In this document: in pieces, positions 35,476-43,308 of the stretch
How the letters are laid out: every line of letters starts with the position of its first letter
Numbering within the stretch: position 1 is the first letter of the stretch
Assembly (NCBI GenBank): GCA_964504655.1
Contig: CAZDFD010000003.1
Span: 35,548-99,547, forward strand
From: JANXAZ01 sp964504655
GTDB taxonomy: Bacteria; Pseudomonadota; Alphaproteobacteria; Geminicoccales; Geminicoccaceae
DNA length: 64,000 nt
Direction of reading: 5' to 3'
Notes under the pieces: generated by a model
What the model saw: only the letters and a program-made list of their open reading frames with translations
Database searches by the model: none
Told to the model about the DNA's origin: nothing
Translations under genes and position numbers: made by a program

Positions 35476-36003
35476 GTGCGGTCCGCGACCCGGACCCTGG
35501 CCGTGGCGCTGGCGCTGGCGCTGCCGGCGGGGTGCGCGCGCAAGCCGCCCGAGGCGCTGCCCTGCCCGCGGCCGGCGATCCTCGACGGCGCCCAGACGCT
35601 CGAGCGGCGGAGCGGGCCCGGCCCGGCCGACTTCGCCTGGCGGGCGACCCTGACCGGGTTCGGCGGCGGCTGCCGCTTCGAGGCCGACGCCACGGTGATC
35701 CGGCTCGCCCTGGATCTCGCGGTCGTGGCCGGCCCGCGCGCCACCCCGGGCGCCGCGATCGAGGTGCCCTGGTTCGTGGCCGTGGCCGATCCCTCGGGCC
35801 GGGTGATCGACAAGCAGGGCTTCACCACCCGGGTCGAGCCCGCGGCCGGGCCGGGGCCGCGCCTGTTGAGCGAGCAGATCGAGCAGCGCATCCAGGGGGT
35901 CGGGGCCGCCGAGGCGCCCGCCTGGCGGGTCTATCTGGGCCTCGAGGTCGAGCCCGAGGAGGGCCTCAGGCGGCTGCGCGAGCGGGCCCGCCAGGCTCCC
36001 TAG
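35476..36003 (+). CDS. Putative lipoprotein of unknown function
   Basis: 175 residues with a short signal peptide ending in a lipobox LPAGC (Cys20), so a membrane-anchored periplasmic protein. The mature part has a beta-rich pattern, including LTGFGGGCRFEADATVI with one cysteine, which could pair with the Cys in LPCPRP. No family recognised with certainty. GTG at 35476 directly after the CDGSH gene. Its last 38 bases overlap the 3' end of the convergent DUF2339 gene. Confidence 0.7.
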   Translation: MRSATRTLAVALALALPAGCARKPPEALPCPRPAILDGAQTLERRSGPGPADFAWRATLTGFGGGCRFEADATVIRLALDLAVVAGPRATPGAAIEVPWFVAVADPSGRVIDKQGFTTRVEPAAGPGPRLLSEQIEQRIQGVGAAEAPAWRVYLGLEVEPEEGLRRLRERARQAP

Positions 36004-38614
36004 GCGGCGGCTCGGCGACGTAGCGGCGGTAGAGGAAGCCGACCCCGACGAGGCAGAGGCCGAGCGCCAGGAACGAGACCGCCCGATAGAGGCCGTCGAG
36101 CTCGGCCAGATCGAACAGGAAGGCCTTGAGGATGGCGAGCGCGCCGACCAGGAGCGCCGCCGCCCGCAGCCAGCGCAGCCGGCGGCGGATGCCGGCGAAC
36201 AGGAGGCCGGCCGCGAAGGCGAGCCAGGCGGCCGACCAGGCGAGCCACTCGGCATCGCCCGTGGGCCCATCGAGGCGCGTGCCCTGGAAGGCGTGGCGGA
36301 CCTCGAGGGTGAGCCAGAGGAAGGCCAGCGCGAGCGCCGCAGCCGCGGCCGGGCGGGCGAGCACCGCCGGCGGGTCGCCCGGGCCGCCGCCGGCGCTGCG
36401 GGCGATCCGGAGGGCGATCGCCGCCGGCCCCAGATAGGCCGGCAGCAGCAGGTTGAGGACCGGCCACGGGCCGACCGGCTCGCCAGTGAGCGCCGGATTG
36501 GCGGCGAGCACGAGGGCGGCCAGCTGCAGGCAGCCGAGCGCCAGCACGAGATGGCCCGCGAGGCGCAGCGCCCGGCCGGCCGGATCGGCTCCCAGACGCC
36601 AGAGGAGGAGCGGCGTCAGGAGCCAGGCGAGCGTGGCCGAGGCGAGCATCGGCAGGCGCAAGAGATCGGCTGCGTCGGTGGCACCGGTCGCCCGGCGCAG
36701 CACGGCCGTGACCAGCAGGAGCCAGAGCAGGACCGCCAGGCCCTGCAGCAGCTCCTCGAGCCCGGCCGCGGGCGGCGCCGGGACGCGCCGGAAGGTCCAG
36801 GCCGCGGCCGCGAGGGCCAGGAGCGGCAGGAGGTGGGCCACGGCCAGCGCCGGCAGCGGCGCGGTCGGACCCGAGAGCTCGACGCCCAGGAGGATCCGGG
36901 CCAGGAGCACGAGCCCGAGCACGGCCGCCGGCAGGCGCAGGGCCGCGAGGTCTAGCCGGGCCGCGACGTGGGCGAGTGCCGCCACCTCGAGGGCGAGCGC
37001 CAGGTCGAGCCAAGCGTCCTCGAGGGCCATGGCGAGCCCGAGGGCGAGGCCGCCCGCGGCGGCGACGGCGTAGGCGGCGAGCGCGGTCAGGAGTGCCGGC
37101 CGGCCGGCCAGACGCTGCGCCGCGAGCGTGGCGAGCAGCGCCAGGGCGAGCGCCAGGGCCGACCAGGGCGGGCTCACCGCGAGGCCCTCGAGGCGGGCGT
37201 AGGCGAGCGCCAGGGCGGCGAGCGGCACGAAGCCCGAGAGCGCCGCCCAGAAGCCGGGATGCGGGCTGCGCCGGAGCGCCGCCGCGCCGATCAGCGCCCA
37301 GCCGAGCGCCACGCCGGCCAGGGCGGCTGCGACCGGCCGGCCCTCCGGGGCCACCCAGAAGGCCGGCTCGAGCGCCACGCTCGGGTCGCGCAGATGGCTC
37401 GTGACGAGGCTCTCGACGGGCGGCTGGACGAGTGCCGCCGCCACGAGCGTGACCGCGGCCAGGACCGCCGCCACCCAGCGCGAGGCCGGTGCGGCGAGCC
37501 CGACCAGGACCGCGGCCGCGGTGAGGAGGAGGAGGCTCGCGACCGCGCCCCGGGCGTGGGCGGTCAGGAGCTGGAGCGGCAGCTCGAGCAGTGCCGCCGC
37601 GAGCAGCATCAAGGCCGCCGCCGGCGCCAGCGCCCGGCCACCGGCGGCGCGCGCGAGGAGCCCGAGCCCGGCCACACCCAGGGCCAACAGCACGAGGCCC
37701 GGGGCGGCCGGGCTCGCCCACGCCGCGGGCATGGCCAGGAGGACCACGGCCCAGACCGTCCCGCCCACGAGGTCGAGCCAGGCGAGCCAGGCCCAGCGGC
37801 GCAGCCCGGCCACCAGGGCCAGGCTCGCGACGACCGCGGCCAGGTACAGGGCGAGCCCCCAGGCCGCCGGCTCGTCGCCCGCGACGAGCGCCGGTGCGGC
37901 CAGCGCGCCGACCCCGCCGAGCGCCGCCAGGAGCGCGCCGTAGCGGAGGGCGAGCGCCACCGACAGGCCGGCCGAGAGCGCCAGGAGGGCCAGCGCCACG
38001 GCGCGCGGCACGAGCCCGTAGAGCAGGTGTGCGGCGAGCGTGGCGCCGTAGAGGGCGGCGACGGCACCCGCGGCGAGCGCCGCCGGCACGAGGAAGCCCG
38101 TGCCCGCCCCGGCCGGCCGGCGCCGCCAGGCCTGCTCGGCCAGGACCAGGAGTGCCACGCCCGCGAGGTAGGCGAGCCCGGTCCGGGCGCGCGGGCCGAG
38201 AAGCCCCTGCTCGACCGCCCAGCCGGCGAGGAACAGGCCGCCCAGCACCAGCGCCAGGCCGCCGAGCCACACCAGCCAGCGCTGCGCCAGCCGGCCCTCG
38301 AGATCGACCGCGGCCGGCGCCGTCGCGCCCGACCCGGCCGGCTCCGGCTCTGGAAGGGGCGGTTCGGGCGGGGCCGGCTCGGGCGGGGGCGGCTCGGCGG
38401 GGGCGGCCCGCGCCGGGCCCGGTTCGGCCGCGGTCGGCGCCGCGACCGCCCCGAGCCGGGCGCGCAGCTCGGCCAGCTCGCCCTCGAGCCGCCGCACCCG
38501 GCTGCGGGTCGTCCAGGCGACGATCGGCCCGGACAGGAAGAAGAGCGCGGCTGCGAGGAGGATCAGCGTCCAGACGAGCTCGTCCACCACCCCCGTCCCC
38601 GGTGCGGCCGCCAT
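35966..38614 (-). CDS. DUF2339 family polytopic membrane protein
   Basis: About 882 residues. N-terminal membrane helix, then a short coiled coil (RVRRLEGELAELRARLG), a Pro/Glu-rich linker (about residues 60-100) and more than 20 hydrophobic helices, starting with the conserved EGRLAQRWLVWLGGLALVLG segment that marks the DUF2339 family, and ending FLFDLAELDGLYRAVSF. Function unknown; some related proteins are thought to act at the cell envelope. Start is uncertain between the ATG at 38614 and GTG codons near 38590. Divergent from the glyoxalase gene. Its end overlaps the lipoprotein gene on the other strand. Confidence 0.85.
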   Translation of the reverse strand: MAAAPGTGVVDELVWTLILLAAALFFLSGPIVAWTTRSRVRRLEGELAELRARLGAVAAPTAAEPGPARAAPAEPPPPEPAPPEPPLPEPEPAGSGATAPAAVDLEGRLAQRWLVWLGGLALVLGGLFLAGWAVEQGLLGPRARTGLAYLAGVALLVLAEQAWRRRPAGAGTGFLVPAALAAGAVAALYGATLAAHLLYGLVPRAVALALLALSAGLSVALALRYGALLAALGGVGALAAPALVAGDEPAAWGLALYLAAVVASLALVAGLRRWAWLAWLDLVGGTVWAVVLLAMPAAWASPAAPGLVLLALGVAGLGLLARAAGGRALAPAAALMLLAAALLELPLQLLTAHARGAVASLLLLTAAAVLVGLAAPASRWVAAVLAAVTLVAAALVQPPVESLVTSHLRDPSVALEPAFWVAPEGRPVAAALAGVALGWALIGAAALRRSPHPGFWAALSGFVPLAALALAYARLEGLAVSPPWSALALALALLATLAAQRLAGRPALLTALAAYAVAAAGGLALGLAMALEDAWLDLALALEVAALAHVAARLDLAALRLPAAVLGLVLLARILLGVELSGPTAPLPALAVAHLLPLLALAAAAWTFRRVPAPPAAGLEELLQGLAVLLWLLLVTAVLRRATGATDAADLLRLPMLASATLAWLLTPLLLWRLGADPAGRALRLAGHLVLALGCLQLAALVLAANPALTGEPVGPWPVLNLLLPAYLGPAAIALRIARSAGGGPGDPPAVLARPAAAAALALAFLWLTLEVRHAFQGTRLDGPTGDAEWLAWSAAWLAFAAGLLFAGIRRRLRWLRAAALLVGALAILKAFLFDLAELDGLYRAVSFLALGLCLVGVGFLYRRYVAEPPPREPGGPARAAA

Positions 38615-38696
38615 GCGCCGCCTCGCTGGCCCGCGGCCGCCCGCGGCGCTACATAGCCGCCGACCCGGCCACAGGACGACAGGGAACGGCACCCCG

Positions 38697-39140
38697 ATGC
38701 GCTATCTCCACACCATGATCCGCGTCAGCGACCTCGAGACCTCGCTCGACTTCTTCTGCAACAAGCTCGGCCTGCGCGAGGTCCGCCGCATCACCAACGA
38801 GCAGGGCCGTTTCACCCTGGTCTTCCTGGCCGCCCCCGAGGACACGCTGACCGGGCCCGAGAACCGGCGCTCGCCGTTGATCGAGCTGACCTACAACTGG
38901 GATCCCGAGGTCTATACCGGCGGCCGCAACTTCGGCCACCTGGCCTACGAGGTCGACGACATCTACGCCCTCTGCCAGCGCCTGATGGACGCCGGCATCA
39001 CGATCAACCGGCCGCCGCGCGACGGCAACATGGCCTTCATCAGGACCCCGGACGGGATCTCGATCGAGCTCCTGCAGAAGGGCGCGCCCAAGCCGCCGGC
39101 CGAGCCCTGGCGGTCGATGCCCAACACCGGCACCTGGTGA
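38697..39140 (+). CDS. gloA: Lactoylglutathione lyase (glyoxalase I)
   Basis: 147 residues, two glyoxalase beta-alpha-beta-beta-beta modules. Metal ligands fit the GloA pattern: His in MRYLHTMIRVSD, Glu in PLIELTYNW, His in NFGHLAYEVDDI and Glu in ISIELLQKG. Family motifs LDFFCNKLGLREVRR and IRTPDGISIELL are intact. Converts the methylglyoxal-glutathione adduct to lactoylglutathione in the cytoplasm. ATG at 38697. A hairpin plus T-run follows its stop. Confidence 0.93.
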   Translation: MRYLHTMIRVSDLETSLDFFCNKLGLREVRRITNEQGRFTLVFLAAPEDTLTGPENRRSPLIELTYNWDPEVYTGGRNFGHLAYEVDDIYALCQRLMDAGITINRPPRDGNMAFIRTPDGISIELLQKGAPKPPAEPWRSMPNTGTW

Positions 39141-39163
39141 TCCCCGGCCGGCGGCGGGCCTCT

Positions 39164-39183
39164 GCGCGCCCGGCGCGCTTTGT
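39164..39183 (+). terminator. Probable intrinsic terminator after gloA
   Basis: Arms GCGCGC (39164-39169) and GCGCGC (39173-39178) with a CCG loop, followed by TTTGT. Short but in the right place, 24 bases after the gloA stop. Confidence 0.55.
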
Positions 39184-39218
39184 AGCTGGACGATCACAAC
39201 TCCGTGGGTAGACTGACT

Positions 39219-39240
39219 CGACCGGGTCCAGGCCCGGTCG
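39219..39240. other. Inverted repeat in the leader of the 88-residue membrane protein gene
   Basis: CGACCGGG (39219-39226) and CCCGGTCG (39233-39240) form a perfect 8-bp stem with a 6-base loop, ending just before the GGGAG ribosome site of the gene at 39251. It could be an operator or a leader hairpin; nothing more can be said. Confidence 0.4.
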
Positions 39241-39250
39241 GGAGACGCCC

Positions 39251-39517
39251 ATGGCGGAACGCCGGCTGCGCACCGGCTGGATCCTGCGCGAGCGGTGGCG
39301 GCGCGCCACCTGGACCGCGACCGCGCTCGGCGCGGCCGCCGGGCTCGTGGTCTGCTTCCTCGTGGCCCGCTCCTACCTCGCCACCGGCCACGCACCGGGC
39401 GCCGGGTTCCTGGCCGTGCTCGGGGCGATCCTGGCGCTCGCCACGCTGCTGCCCAGGCAGATCGTGGCCGCCCTCGGCCGGCGCGCCCGGCGGCGCCACC
39501 GCCTGGATTGGGGCTGA
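39251..39517 (+). CDS. Small membrane protein of unknown function
   Basis: 88 residues with a basic N-terminus (ERRLRTGWILRERWRRA), two hydrophobic helices (about residues 22-42 and 51-68) and a basic C-terminus, a topology of an N-in/C-in hairpin. No family recognised. GGGAG lies 8 bases before the ATG. Stands alone between gloA and the convergent DUF1194 gene. Confidence 0.6.
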   Translation: MAERRLRTGWILRERWRRATWTATALGAAAGLVVCFLVARSYLATGHAPGAGFLAVLGAILALATLLPRQIVAALGRRARRRHRLDWG

Positions 39518-39529
39518 GGGAGCCCCTCC

Positions 39530-40276
39530 TCAGCGGCGGGCGGTCCGCACCGCCGGCGGCCCGGGCGCGCCCGCGATCTCGCGCACGAGCTTGGCCAGCA
39601 CCGCCCGGCGGAAGTCGTCGAAGTCGTTGGCCACGATCATGAACGAGCCCGGCCCGCCGATCACGTGCCGCTCGTAGTAGTCGTCGAGCGCCACCTGCCG
39701 CGGGGTCGGCATGCCGAACGGCTGCGGCCGGTCGTTCAGGATCGGCAGGCCGTTGATCACGACGCCCTTGTCGAGCACCTCCCAGCGGGCGTCCTCCACC
39801 GGCCGGCCGTTGTTGTTGGTGCCGTCGCCCGACACGTCGATCACCCGCCGCTCGCCGGCGTAGCCGTTGCCCTCGAGGAGCCCGGCGGCGTAGTCGAGCG
39901 CCCCCGAGATCGAGGTCCAGCGGCCGCGGCCGAGGGGCGCTTCGGCCAACTGCGAGGCCAGCCGCTCGCAGGCCTCGGGGCCGTCGAGCAGGGTCCAGTC
40001 GACCACCGTCTGCTGGTAGGCCGACCCGGCCCACTCGACATAGGCGACCGCGATCCGCTGCAGCCCGCCCTGCTCGATCGCCCGGTGCACGAGCGGATCC
40101 CGGAGCGCCGCCACGTAGCCCTGGCGCTGCTGGTGCGCCTCGACATCGTCGACGCTGCCGGACACGTCGACCGCGAGCACGAGCTCGAGGTCGACCGGCA
40201 GCTCCTGCGCCAGCCCCGGGCCGGCGGCGAGCAGCAGCGCCGCCGCGAGCCCGCCGAGGACGGCCGACCGTCGCAT
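39530..40276 (-). CDS. DUF1194 family von Willebrand factor A-like secreted protein
   Basis: 248 residues. Signal peptide (VLGGLAAALLLAAGPGLAQ) followed by a VWA-like domain with the metal-ion site DVSGSVDD and the conserved VEWAGSAYQQTVVDW, TSISGALDYAAGLL, VIDVSGDGTNNNGRP and GPGSFMIVANDFDDF segments that define DUF1194. Periplasmic or secreted; a ligand-binding role is likely but no partner is known. ATG at 40276 follows GGAGGGATCG; the 26 residues upstream of it in frame are not coding. Divergent from the DUF3429 gene. Confidence 0.87.
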   Translation of the reverse strand: MRRSAVLGGLAAALLLAAGPGLAQELPVDLELVLAVDVSGSVDDVEAHQQRQGYVAALRDPLVHRAIEQGGLQRIAVAYVEWAGSAYQQTVVDWTLLDGPEACERLASQLAEAPLGRGRWTSISGALDYAAGLLEGNGYAGERRVIDVSGDGTNNNGRPVEDARWEVLDKGVVINGLPILNDRPQPFGMPTPRQVALDDYYERHVIGGPGSFMIVANDFDDFRRAVLAKLVREIAGAPGPPAVRTARR

Positions 40277-40377
40277 CGATCCCTCCTCCCCGACCGGACC
40301 CCAGGTTGACCCGGCGGCGCGGCCACGGCAAGGGCGCACCCTCATGCGCGCCACAGCGCGCCAAAGGAGGAAGCCCC

Positions 40378-40821
40378 ATGCTCGCTCCGCTGCGCCACGG
40401 CGGCGTTCCCGACCCGGCCACCCTGCTCGGCCTGGCCGGCCTCTTGCCGTTCGTCGTCGGCGCCCTCGCCACCTTCGACGGCGGCCCGCTCGGCCGCTGG
40501 GCGCCGTCGGCGCTCCTCGCCTACGCCGCCGTCATCCTGTCCTTCCTGGGCGGCGTGCACTGGGGCCTCGCCATGGCCGCCGAGCGGCCGTCCTGGCTGC
40601 GCTACGGTGCCAGCGTGGTGCCGGCACTGCTCGGCTGGACCGCCCTGCTCCTGGGTGGCCGCCTCGCCTTCCTCCTCCTGGTCGCGAGCTTCGCCTCGCT
40701 GCTCGCCTACGATCTGGGTGCCGTGCGCGCCGGCGAGGCGCCGGCCTGGTACCCGCGGCTGCGCTGGCCGCTGACCCTGGTCGTGGCGCTCTGCCTCCTG
40801 CTCGCGGCGCTGGCCGGCTGA
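40378..40821 (+). CDS. DUF3429 family membrane protein
   Basis: 147 residues with five hydrophobic helices. VILSFLGGVHWGLAM is the hallmark of DUF3429, whose members are small inner-membrane proteins of unknown function, widespread in Alphaproteobacteria. An AAAGGAGGAAG lies 7 bases before the ATG, one of the best ribosome sites in the window. It converges with the AhpD-like gene. Confidence 0.85.
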   Translation: MLAPLRHGGVPDPATLLGLAGLLPFVVGALATFDGGPLGRWAPSALLAYAAVILSFLGGVHWGLAMAAERPSWLRYGASVVPALLGWTALLLGGRLAFLLLVASFASLLAYDLGAVRAGEAPAWYPRLRWPLTLVVALCLLLAALAG

Positions 40822-40829
40822 GCGGCGCC

Positions 40830-41432
40830 TCAGCCGCCCGCCCGGGGCGCGCTGCGGGCCATCGCGTGGTAGGCGCGGTCGGGCATCATGTCGATCGCCG
40901 AGGCCATGCGGTTGCTCATGTTGAAGAAGGCCGCGACCGCCGCGACGTCCCAGATGTCGCGGTCGGAGAGGCCGACATCCCGCAGCGCCTGCCGGTCCGC
41001 CTCCTCGATGCGGAACGAGGCCTCGGTGAGCTTGGCGGCGAAGTCGAGCATCGCCCGCTGGCGCCCCGGCAGCCGCGCCACCCGATAGTTCATGACCAGC
41101 ATCTCGCCGAGCTCGGGATCGCCCGACAGCTCGCGCACCGCCGCACCGTGCGCCACGAGGCAGTAATAACAGCGGTTGATCGAGGAGACCACCACCGCGA
41201 TCATCTCGCGCTCGAGCTTGGAAAGGCCGGACTCGCCGAGCATCAGCTCGTTGTACATGGTGGTGAAGCCCAAGAGCTTCCTGTCGTCGAAGCTGTAGGA
41301 CTTGAGGACGTTGGGATAGAGCCCGATCTTCTCGACGCACTTGTCCCAGTAGCGGCCGGTCGCCTCCGAGACCTCGGCACGGGTCGGCACCGGCACGCCC
41401 GCGAGCGCGTGCACATGGTCGGGCTGGGGCAT
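40830..41432 (-). CDS. Peroxidase-related protein of the AhpD/carboxymuconolactone decarboxylase fold
   Basis: 200 residues with the AhpD-like helical core and a CXXC-H motif, SSINRCYYCLVAHGAAV, in which the two cysteines and the histidine would form the redox site. FAAKLTEASFRIEEAD and VAAFFNMSNRMASAI match the uncharacterised peroxidase-related subfamily, a group of single-gene thiol proteins implicated in oxidant defence. ATG at 41432. Substrate and reductant unknown. Confidence 0.85.
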   Translation of the reverse strand: MPQPDHVHALAGVPVPTRAEVSEATGRYWDKCVEKIGLYPNVLKSYSFDDRKLLGFTTMYNELMLGESGLSKLEREMIAVVVSSINRCYYCLVAHGAAVRELSGDPELGEMLVMNYRVARLPGRQRAMLDFAAKLTEASFRIEEADRQALRDVGLSDRDIWDVAAVAAFFNMSNRMASAIDMMPDRAYHAMARSAPRAGG

Positions 41433-41465
41433 GGACGGCTCCCTCGCTTCTGGCCGCCGCCCGCT

Positions 41466-42374
41466 CTAGCCCAGCCGCGCCGGACGGTCGACCGGGGCGA
41501 TGGCGAACCCGCCGGCGCGCAGCCGCGCGGCGAGGCGCTGGAAGCGGCGCAGCTCGCCCTCCTCCAGAAGATGCTCGAGCAGGCTCGTGGCGAGGGCCGG
41601 CCGCTCGGCGGCGCGCGCCAGCAGCGCCCGTTCGGCGGCCAGGGAATCGGCCGGCGGTTCGGCCGCGGGCGCCGCCGACTCGGCGGGTCGCGGCGGGTCG
41701 GTCGCGGTCGGATCGGGCGCCGGCGTGGCCGGCCCCGTCCCGGTGCCGGCGGCGGCGGGCTCCGGGTCGCCCGCGGCCGGCGCCGGGCCGAACGGCGCCG
41801 CCGCCGGACCGGGCTCGGGTTCGTTCCGCAGATCCGCTGCGACCGGCGCGCAGGTCGGGCCCGCCTCCTCGGCCGGCTCGGCGAGCGCCGGGCGGGCCAG
41901 GCGGCGCGGGCGATCGGCGAGCGCGCGCAGGAGCCGGTGCAGCTCGCGGCCGAGCTGGGCCTCGTGGCGCAGCAGCACGCCGAGCTCGGCCGGGCGGGAC
42001 AGGAAGGCGGGCAGCCCGGGCTCGGCGTAGACCCGGCCGGCCGGCGGGCGCGGCCGCGAGTCCATGAGCGCCGCCTCGAGCCGGTCGCAGCGGGCGAGCT
42101 TCCAGACGACCACCGCCAAGCGGTGGACGAGCACGTCCTCGCTGGCGCTGCGCGGCCCGTGCTCGGCGCGGAGCTCGGCCAGGAGCGCCTCGAGCTCGGC
42201 CGGATCCTCGCCCCGGGCGACCAGATGGGTGGCGGCGCAGAGGCCGTGGCGGAGCGCGTTGCGCGACGCCCGGGCGCGGCCCTCCGCGGTGATCGGGCCG
42301 CGCGAGCGGGCGCCGTTGCGGCGGGCGGCGGCGCGCTGGGCCTCGCTGCGCGGACGGGGAAGGGAAGCGGCCAT
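41466..42374 (-). CDS. Hypothetical protein with RNALRHGL motif
   Basis: 302 residues, soluble. The N-terminus RRNGARSRGPITAEGRARASRNALRHGL matches a recurring small family (shown here only in short pieces: NGARSRGPIT, RNALRHGL) found in multiple copies in many proteobacterial and planctomycete genomes; the role is unknown. A helical middle part with many Glu/Leu/Arg is followed by a long Pro/Ala/Thr-rich linker (about residues 165-245) and a C-terminal helical segment. ATG at 42374. Two perfect inverted repeats lie 20-57 bases upstream. Confidence 0.65.
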   Translation of the reverse strand: MAASLPRPRSEAQRAAARRNGARSRGPITAEGRARASRNALRHGLCAATHLVARGEDPAELEALLAELRAEHGPRSASEDVLVHRLAVVVWKLARCDRLEAALMDSRPRPPAGRVYAEPGLPAFLSRPAELGVLLRHEAQLGRELHRLLRALADRPRRLARPALAEPAEEAGPTCAPVAADLRNEPEPGPAAAPFGPAPAAGDPEPAAAGTGTGPATPAPDPTATDPPRPAESAAPAAEPPADSLAAERALLARAAERPALATSLLEHLLEEGELRRFQRLAARLRAGGFAIAPVDRPARLG

Positions 42375-42393
42375 GGCCGGATCCTCGATCGTT

Positions 42394-42430
42394 GTCCTAG
42401 GACGTTCTTACCATGATGAGGAAATCATGG
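42394..42430 (-). promoter_or_regulatory. Two adjacent inverted repeats upstream of the RNALRHGL gene
   Basis: GTCCTAGGAC (42394-42403) is a perfect 10-bp palindrome. Eight bases on, CCATGAT (42411-42417) and ATCATGG (42424-42430) form perfect 7-bp arms around GAGGAA. The stretch is unusually AT-rich for this window and lies 20-56 bases before the ATG at 42374, where a promoter or operator would be. Function inferred from position only. Confidence 0.45.
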
Positions 42431-42451
42431 CAATCCGTCCCTCCGGGCGGA

Positions 42452-42477
42452 TCCGGGCGCGGGCCGGCGCGCCCGGA
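42452..42477. other. Strong GC hairpin downstream of the ABC ATPase gene
   Basis: TCCGGGCGCG (42452-42461) and CGCGCCCGGA (42468-42477) are perfect 10-bp arms around a GGCCGG loop, 12 bases past the ATPase stop on the minus strand. No T-run follows, so intrinsic termination is uncertain; it may protect the 3' end. Confidence 0.45.
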
Positions 42478-42488
42478 CGGGCGCCGCC

Positions 42489-43202
42489 TCAGGCGATCCG
42501 CTCGAGACGGCCGCGCTCGAGCCGCCAGGTCGCCTGCAGCCGCTCGATCAGGGCCCGGTCGTGGGTCACGGCCAGGAGCGTGGCGCCGGTCTCGGCGGCA
42601 CCTTCGAGCAGGAGGTCGATCACCCGGCCGCCGGCCACCGGGTCGAGGCTCGCGGTCGGCTCGTCGGCCATGAGGATCGGCGGGCGATTGAGGAGCGCGC
42701 GGGCGACCGCGACCCGCTGCCGCTCGCCGCGCGAGAGATCGTCGACCCGCCGCCCGGCGACCGGGACGGCGCAGCGCGCGAGCAGTGCCCGCGCCCGCTC
42801 GACCCGCTCGGGATCCGGCCGCCAGGCGGCGAACCAGGCCGAGACCAGGACATTGTCCAGGACCGAGAGGCCCGGTACCAGGTGGAAGTCCTGGAAGACG
42901 AGGCCGACCCGCTCGCGACGGAAGCGGTCGCGGGCGGCCTCCGTGAGGCCCTCGAGCGCGGTCGGGCCCCAGCGGACCCGGCCCTTCCGGATCGGCTCGA
43001 TCCCGACCAGGAGGTGCGCGAGGGTGGTCTTGCCGGCGCCCGAGGGCCCGGTGAGCGCCACCCGGGCGCCCGGCTCGAGGGCGAAGGCGGCGATCTCGAG
43101 GAGCGGCGGCCCGGCGGGGTCGAACCGGTGCTCCAGACCTTCGACGACGAGCTCCGGCGACGGCACGCTCTGGCGCTCCCGTGCGTGGTGCGGGATCGGC
43201 AC
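42489..43202 (-). CDS. ABC transporter ATP-binding protein (LolD/MacB type)
   Basis: 237-residue ATPase: Walker A GPSGAGKTT, Q-loop VFQDFHLV, signature LSRGERQRVAVARAL, Walker B ILMADEPTASLDP and H-loop VTHDRALIE. The closest class is the LolD/MacB/FtsE group, which works with FtsX-like permeases. The only such permease in the window is at 45587-46933, transcribed away from this gene on the other side of the alkaline phosphatase; they probably form one transporter. ATG at 43202; the Pro/Ser-rich first 15 residues are not conserved. A shared upstream region of 106 bases separates it from the phosphatase gene. Confidence 0.88.
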   Translation of the reverse strand: MPIPHHARERQSVPSPELVVEGLEHRFDPAGPPLLEIAAFALEPGARVALTGPSGAGKTTLAHLLVGIEPIRKGRVRWGPTALEGLTEAARDRFRRERVGLVFQDFHLVPGLSVLDNVLVSAWFAAWRPDPERVERARALLARCAVPVAGRRVDDLSRGERQRVAVARALLNRPPILMADEPTASLDPVAGGRVIDLLLEGAAETGATLLAVTHDRALIERLQATWRLERGRLERIA

Positions 43203-43233
43203 GCCCCCTCCTGGCGGGCGAGCGAGACGAGCC

Positions 43234-43249
43234 CGTGACGGCGGTCACG
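43234..43249. promoter_or_regulatory. Inverted repeat in the ATPase/alkaline phosphatase divergent promoter
   Basis: CGTGAC (43234-43239) and GTCACG (43244-43249) are perfect 6-bp arms with a GGCG spacer, centred between two divergent starts (43202 and 43309). Dyad symmetry suggests a dimeric regulator. CGGTCAC at 43242-43248 resembles one PhoB half-site, but its 11-base neighbour does not match. Confidence 0.4.
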
Positions 43250-43308
43250 AGACCGCAACCGGCCTCGGCCAGGGTGGGCTGCCGTCCAGATCAAGGGGAG
43301 CCCACCGG

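Noticed and set aside
42452..42477. Intrinsic terminator after the ABC ATPase
   Set aside because: The 10-bp stem is strong, but no T-run follows on the minus strand, so it is listed only as a hairpin.
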